DNA of 52,138 bases, from assembly GCA_017617415.1 (NCBI GenBank), contig JAFZWH010000026.1:1-52138 (forward strand), read 5' to 3'. The notes below the pieces were generated by a model. The model had not been told where the DNA came from. It worked only from the letters and a program-made list of their open reading frames with translations, and did no database searches. Position numbers and translations under genes: made by a program. Below are positions 48,470 through 52,138 of this stretch, in pieces (position 1 is the first letter of the stretch; every line of letters starts with the position of its first letter). Origin of the DNA: Victivallales bacterium. GTDB taxonomy: Bacteria > Verrucomicrobiota > Lentisphaeria > Oligosphaerales > Oligosphaeraceae.

Positions 48470-49654
48470 TTACGCCTTCATCAATTCGCCAAGCAGGTCA
48501 GAGACGCTCATGAGGTAGCGTGGCAGATGGAAGAAGGTCTTCCACTTGCCGCCCTTGAGGAGATGCGTCGGCTCGCCCTGACGGTTCAGGTAGGCGAACC
48601 ACTCGCCGTATTGCGGATCGGCGAAGTGGCCGAAGCTGTAGCGGTCGATCTTGTCGAACCACTCCAGGAAGGTCTCGTCGCGGGAGATCACATACGAGAG
48701 CAGCGCGGTGGTGGCGGCCTCGTTGTGGACCCACCAGAGCTTCATGTCCGCCTGGAGTTCCAGATGCGGCTTGCCCAGCGCGTCCATGAAGTAGAAGAGC
48801 CCCTCGTACTTCTGGTCCCAGCCGAACTCCAACGTGCGTTTGACGATAGCGAGAATCTTCTCGTTGTGCTCGGTGCGGCCGGCCTGCCGCAGATAGTTGA
48901 GCAGAAAGCCCATCGCCTCCAGCGTATGACCGGGGTTGAGCATGCGTCCCTGGCAGGAATCCAGGTCGAACGAGCCATCCTCGCAGACATTCTCGAACAT
49001 CAGTCGCAGGTCGGGGTTCCAGAACTTCTCGAGCACGAGATCCACCGTGCGATCCGCGTCCGCCTGATACTCGTCATTGCCCAGGCAGTTTTTCATCACG
49101 AGGGCGAGGTTGGCGATCATCATGAACATCCCGAAGGACTGGTAGACGGTCTTGGCGGGCATCGCCTTGTTCCAGCGTCCCGCGGGATTGCCGGAATTCA
49201 CGCGCTTGAGGTAGTTGCGCATCGCGGAGTTCGCCTCGTCCGCATACGGCTGCTCCTTGGTGGCGCGGTAGAGTTCGGCCGCGCCCATGGCGGCGAAGCA
49301 GTCCGAGAAGACATTGTATGGCGCGATGACCGGCTCGCCCTGCTGATTCAGCGCGAAGTAGTACGAGCCGTCCTCGGCCTTGCCGTGCTTCGTCAGGAAG
49401 TCGTAGCCCTGTTTGGCAATCTCCAGAAACTGCGGCTGAGAATAGCGCGAGGAATACAGCGCCGCGAACATATAGACGATGCGCCACTGCATCCACATGT
49501 ATTTCGTGGTGTCATAGACGCTGCCGTCGCGGTCGAGGCTGGTGAAGTAGCCCCCGTACTGCTTGTCAATGGCGTGGTTCTCCCAGAAGGGGATGACATC
49601 CTTGGTCAGCGTATCGTCGTAGCGCTGGCGAATTTTGGCAAAATCCAAATTCAT
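48470..49654 (-). CDS. N-acylglucosamine 2-epimerase (AGE) family protein
   Basis: A 394-residue alpha/alpha-barrel protein: FWENHAIDKQYGGYFTSLDRDGSVYDTTKYMWMQWRIVYMFAALYS, NVFSDCFAAMGAAELYRAT, NPGHTLEAMGFLL (with the conserved His), WWVHNEAATTALL and WKTFFHLPRYLM are family hallmarks. Members interconvert sugars at C2 (N-acylglucosamine/N-acylmannosamine, cellobiose, mannose-glucose). The start codon has no Shine-Dalgarno sequence; instead a heptamer repeat lies 6-34 bases upstream. Followed by the ceramidase-like gene. Confidence 0.88.
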   Translation of the reverse strand: MNLDFAKIRQRYDDTLTKDVIPFWENHAIDKQYGGYFTSLDRDGSVYDTTKYMWMQWRIVYMFAALYSSRYSQPQFLEIAKQGYDFLTKHGKAEDGSYYFALNQQGEPVIAPYNVFSDCFAAMGAAELYRATKEQPYADEANSAMRNYLKRVNSGNPAGRWNKAMPAKTVYQSFGMFMMIANLALVMKNCLGNDEYQADADRTVDLVLEKFWNPDLRLMFENVCEDGSFDLDSCQGRMLNPGHTLEAMGFLLNYLRQAGRTEHNEKILAIVKRTLEFGWDQKYEGLFYFMDALGKPHLELQADMKLWWVHNEAATTALLSYVISRDETFLEWFDKIDRYSFGHFADPQYGEWFAYLNRQGEPTHLLKGGKWKTFFHLPRYLMSVSDLLGELMKA

Positions 49655-49660
49655 GAGAAA

Positions 49661-49688
49661 GGTTAGAGGTTAGAGGTCAGAGGTCAGC
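49661..49688 (-). repeat. Heptamer repeat in the ribosome-binding region of the epimerase-family gene
   Basis: GGTTAGA (49661), GGTTAGA (49668), GGTCAGA (49675) and GGTCAGC (49682) on the plus strand; on the coding strand this is a pyrimidine-rich CTAACCT/CTGACCT series ending 6 bases before the ATG, taking the place of a ribosome-binding site. Confidence 0.85.
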
Positions 49689-49725
49689 AGGGGGATGGGG
49701 TAGCGCCCCCGTAGAATTGTAGTGG

Positions 49726-52104
49726 CTACTTCTTCCTGCGAATCACGCGGGAGTCCTGCGAGCCATTTTTCTTCTGTCCCTCCGGGGGGACAGTAATTTG
49801 CCGAGTGGTCATCTTGGAAGTGTCGATGCTACCGCCGAGCGCCCGGTCATTGCCGCTGCCGGAGATGCTGGAACGGATTACCAGTTCGGGGGCCAGCACC
49901 ACGGGATGAACATCCAGCCGCTTCCAGCACTCCTCGTATGCAGCGACATCTTCCGGCAGGGGAGCAAAACGCCCATCGTTTCCCTTGCCAAGCGCGGAAA
50001 TCAGTTGAAGACGCGCGAACAATTGGGTGACCTGACCGTTCATCGTGAAGCCATAGTCCGCCAGATTATCGCGGTAGAAACCGACATACTCCTTGGGATG
50101 CGGAAGCGCCGATGCGGCGGCGGCCGTCATCTCCGCCTGTTGCGCAAAGACCGCCAGCGGCCAAGCCTCGTTGAGCAACGCAGAGGCATCCTGGTCATGT
50201 CTGCCTTGCCGGTAGACCGCCTCGGCGACAATCCCGACCAGCCACAGGCGTTCGGCAGAATAGGTCATCGACGGGATATCCGTCGTCGCCCCGAACATAT
50301 CGGGAAGAAATGGTCGCTTTTCCAGTCCGTTGGTTGCCGCCATGCCCAGCTTCACCAGTTGAGCCAGATGTTCCGGGTTGGTCTCCGCATCCTGAGCCAG
50401 AAATTCCGCCAGCCAAGGTGTCAGCGGATATTCACCGGCAATGTTATCCGCCAGCGCGAGCTCCGCTATCGCATTTCGCAACATCAGCACTTTTGCGGCC
50501 AGATTGAGCTTTGCCGAGGCCTCGGGGAAAAGCTCCAGATGACGACTCATCGCCATCCCGCAGAGGCTGGCGATTTCCATGCGCAATTCGAAACCGGGCT
50601 GCCAGTCCAGCACCACTTGTGCATCAGGATAGGTCAGCGCCGCCACAAACTCGCCATTTGGCTGGATCTGCGTCAGGAGATAATTCATCAGCGGAGTCAA
50701 TTCCGCACGACATGCCACCGCCGTGGCGTCGTCATCCGGAAGAACCCGGCAGAGTTCGGCAAGGGCAAGATAGGCGTTGGCAGTGGCTTCAAGCTCCATC
50801 AGCCGCCGCGAAATCTCCATCTGGCTACCCCTCTCGTAGTCGCTCTCGACGCTTTCGTCCTCCACCACCGCCGCATAAAGGCGCTGCGAGGCAGGTTTGC
50901 GAGTCGCGGTCGAGTTCATGAAATCCGGTCCCAGCTCGCCTGGATCGAAATGCTTGATGGACTTGAGGACTGGCTTCACCGCCGCACGAGCCGCCGTCAA
51001 GAGTTCCCTGCGGTCAGCACTGGCAAGCCCAGTCAAAAGTGCCGTGCGAGCCAATGCGACCACCAATTGCGACTGGTCCCAGACCGCCGCCTTGCCATCC
51101 GCTCGGGACGCCACCCATTCCAGAAATGGACGCTCGTATTTGCCATTCTCGTCCATCATCCCGCCAAGCCGTTTCGCCAAAGCCAGCGCACTGCCCTGGA
51201 GGTCCTCCATCTGCTGGTTCACCGGATGGCCTCGGAAGAGCCGACAGGCGGTGTTCGCGTCGGCGTAGTAGCTGTCGCTTTCAAAGATGCTGACATTGAA
51301 GCCGGTGGAGGCAGCGCCCATCTTCGTCCAGAGTTTCCACGCTCCCCACAATCCGCTCTCGGCAATGAAATTCGACACTGCTTCAATCGAGAGCTGGTGT
51401 TCCGGCGTCGTCAGGCACCGCCCCATCAGCTGCTCTGGCGTGAATGCGAAAGCCGCCACGGGGTCGAAGGCGATGCCCACCGCGCTGGTCAGAAGCAACC
51501 GGGACTTCGCAATCACGAAATCCTTGACTGGCAGTGTCGCCTGCACGACATCCAAGCGCAGCGAATCCCACGCCAGCGGATTGGCGAGCTTCTTTCGGAA
51601 ATTCTCAGGCAACGGCACTTTCAGCAACGGATTCGGCTTGGCCTTCCGGCGCTGTTTTTCCGTCATATTCTCATATTCCTCTTTTGCACGCGCGACCTGC
51701 CCTTCCAGCTCGGCCTTGATCGCCTCCGCATATTCCGGCTCACGCTTAGCGACGATCGCCAGCAACCGCCCTAGCGCATCCTTGAAGGAACTGCCGGATG
51801 CATAGTAGGTACGGCCTGGATAAATCCCATCGCCCAGCGTGAGAAATAGCACGCGCGGCGTGGCGTCATCATACGAAATGCTGGCCAGAATCTCCTGCAC
51901 GGACTTCCTGGCCAGCATGCCGGCGCGCAATTGCTTTGTGAGTTCGATGCCCTGCTCCGCCGTCAGCGCGGCGGGTTGCTTGACATCATCGAACCAGACC
52001 TCCGTCTCAGTCACCATTGGCGCAGGTGGCTGCTTCTTTGCCGCCAGGAGCGGAAAGGAACATACGACAGCCAAGACCAGTGTGATGAATCTGCTATAGG
52101 TCAT
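49726..52104 (-). CDS. Large exported protein of unknown function
   Basis: A 792-residue protein with a signal peptide (MTYSRFITLVLAVVCSFPLLAA) and a good ribosome site (AAGGAGCG, 5 bases before ATG). The N-terminal part (about 30-130) has a beta-alpha pattern ending in a charged coiled coil (KREPEYAEAIKAELEGQVARAKEEYENMTEKQRRKAKPN). The rest is helical with repeated hairpin-like segments (QLVVALARTALLTGLASADRRELLTAARAAVKPVLK, ATANAYLALAELCRVL), suggesting an alpha/alpha-toroid or solenoid. The C-terminus is polar and very basic. I do not recognise the family. It is upstream of the epimerase- and ceramidase-like genes on the same strand, 71 bases away, and could belong to the same transcript. 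Confidence 0.6.
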   Translation of the reverse strand: MTYSRFITLVLAVVCSFPLLAAKKQPPAPMVTETEVWFDDVKQPAALTAEQGIELTKQLRAGMLARKSVQEILASISYDDATPRVLFLTLGDGIYPGRTYYASGSSFKDALGRLLAIVAKREPEYAEAIKAELEGQVARAKEEYENMTEKQRRKAKPNPLLKVPLPENFRKKLANPLAWDSLRLDVVQATLPVKDFVIAKSRLLLTSAVGIAFDPVAAFAFTPEQLMGRCLTTPEHQLSIEAVSNFIAESGLWGAWKLWTKMGAASTGFNVSIFESDSYYADANTACRLFRGHPVNQQMEDLQGSALALAKRLGGMMDENGKYERPFLEWVASRADGKAAVWDQSQLVVALARTALLTGLASADRRELLTAARAAVKPVLKSIKHFDPGELGPDFMNSTATRKPASQRLYAAVVEDESVESDYERGSQMEISRRLMELEATANAYLALAELCRVLPDDDATAVACRAELTPLMNYLLTQIQPNGEFVAALTYPDAQVVLDWQPGFELRMEIASLCGMAMSRHLELFPEASAKLNLAAKVLMLRNAIAELALADNIAGEYPLTPWLAEFLAQDAETNPEHLAQLVKLGMAATNGLEKRPFLPDMFGATTDIPSMTYSAERLWLVGIVAEAVYRQGRHDQDASALLNEAWPLAVFAQQAEMTAAAASALPHPKEYVGFYRDNLADYGFTMNGQVTQLFARLQLISALGKGNDGRFAPLPEDVAAYEECWKRLDVHPVVLAPELVIRSSISGSGNDRALGGSIDTSKMTTRQITVPPEGQKKNGSQDSRVIRRKK

Positions 52105-52138
52105 TTTCGCTCCTTTCGTTTTTCTTGCCGCGCCGGAG

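Noticed and set aside
48167-49666. 499-codon plus-strand frame opposite the epimerase-family and ceramidase-like genes
   Set aside because: Shadow of two well-recognised minus-strand genes; no domain signal.
49798-51774. 658-codon plus-strand frame opposite the large exported protein
   Set aside because: The minus-strand frame has a signal peptide and a good ribosome site; the plus frame has neither and a shadow-like composition.

Overview
Organism. The window looks like a chromosomal piece of a moderately GC-rich Gram-negative bacterium of the PVC group, most likely Lentisphaerota (Victivallales-like). This is an inference. It rests on an ECF sigma factor paired with a membrane Ser/Thr kinase carrying an FGE-sulfatase-type domain, a secreted DUF6259-type glycosidase-like protein, a GH106-like enzyme beside a CUT2 sugar transporter, and many short tandem repeats and palindromes between genes. 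No rRNA, tRNA, CRISPR array or intact transposase gene was recognised.

Region 1 (1-25,523): a Wzx/Wzy-type exopolysaccharide locus. The minus-strand block at 415-6,185 encodes chain-length control (a Wzc/GumC-type protein with a dead kinase domain), outer-membrane export (Wza-like), an O-antigen-ligase/polymerase-like membrane protein and an alkaline-phosphatase-superfamily enzyme. A 432-bp AT-rich divergent control region with helically phased GACAA/TTGTC elements separates it from a tightly coupled plus-strand operon (6,618-15,123). That operon encodes a priming sugar-phosphate transferase, a degenerate nucleotidyltransferase with a hexapeptide helix, a Pol-beta-type nucleotidyltransferase, a small STAS protein and four glycosyltransferases, the last a GT4-GT26 fusion. 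Further on come a pyruvyltransferase, four more glycosyltransferases, a Wzx flippase, a large membrane protein and a polyprenyl-phosphate glycosyltransferase. Together these cover priming, chain building, flipping, polymerisation, length control and export of one polymer.

Region 2 (25,524-40,230): carbohydrate use. A 1,492-residue secreted DUF6259/CBM9-like protein is followed by an AT-rich TPR-like gene that appears frameshifted, and then by a minus-strand sugar operon: substrate-binding protein, CUT2 ATPase, permease, cytoplasmic GH106-like enzyme and an acyltransferase-like protein. This region is full of simple repeats, including a nonamer array lying on the start codon of the ATPase, heptamer arrays, an 18-bp repeat in a coding linker and large intergenic hairpins.

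Region 3 (40,230-44,291): a structured non-coding stretch ending in a strong minus-strand terminator, then a three-gene envelope operon (two CsgG-like proteins around a small secreted protein), then about 1.1 kb of non-coding DNA with a foldback element.

Region 4 (44,292-52,138): the ECF sigma factor and membrane kinase pair on the plus strand, followed by three minus-strand genes: a neutral-ceramidase-like protein, an N-acylglucosamine-2-epimerase family enzyme and a large secreted protein of unknown function. All assignments come from reading the sequence by eye; no database search was run.
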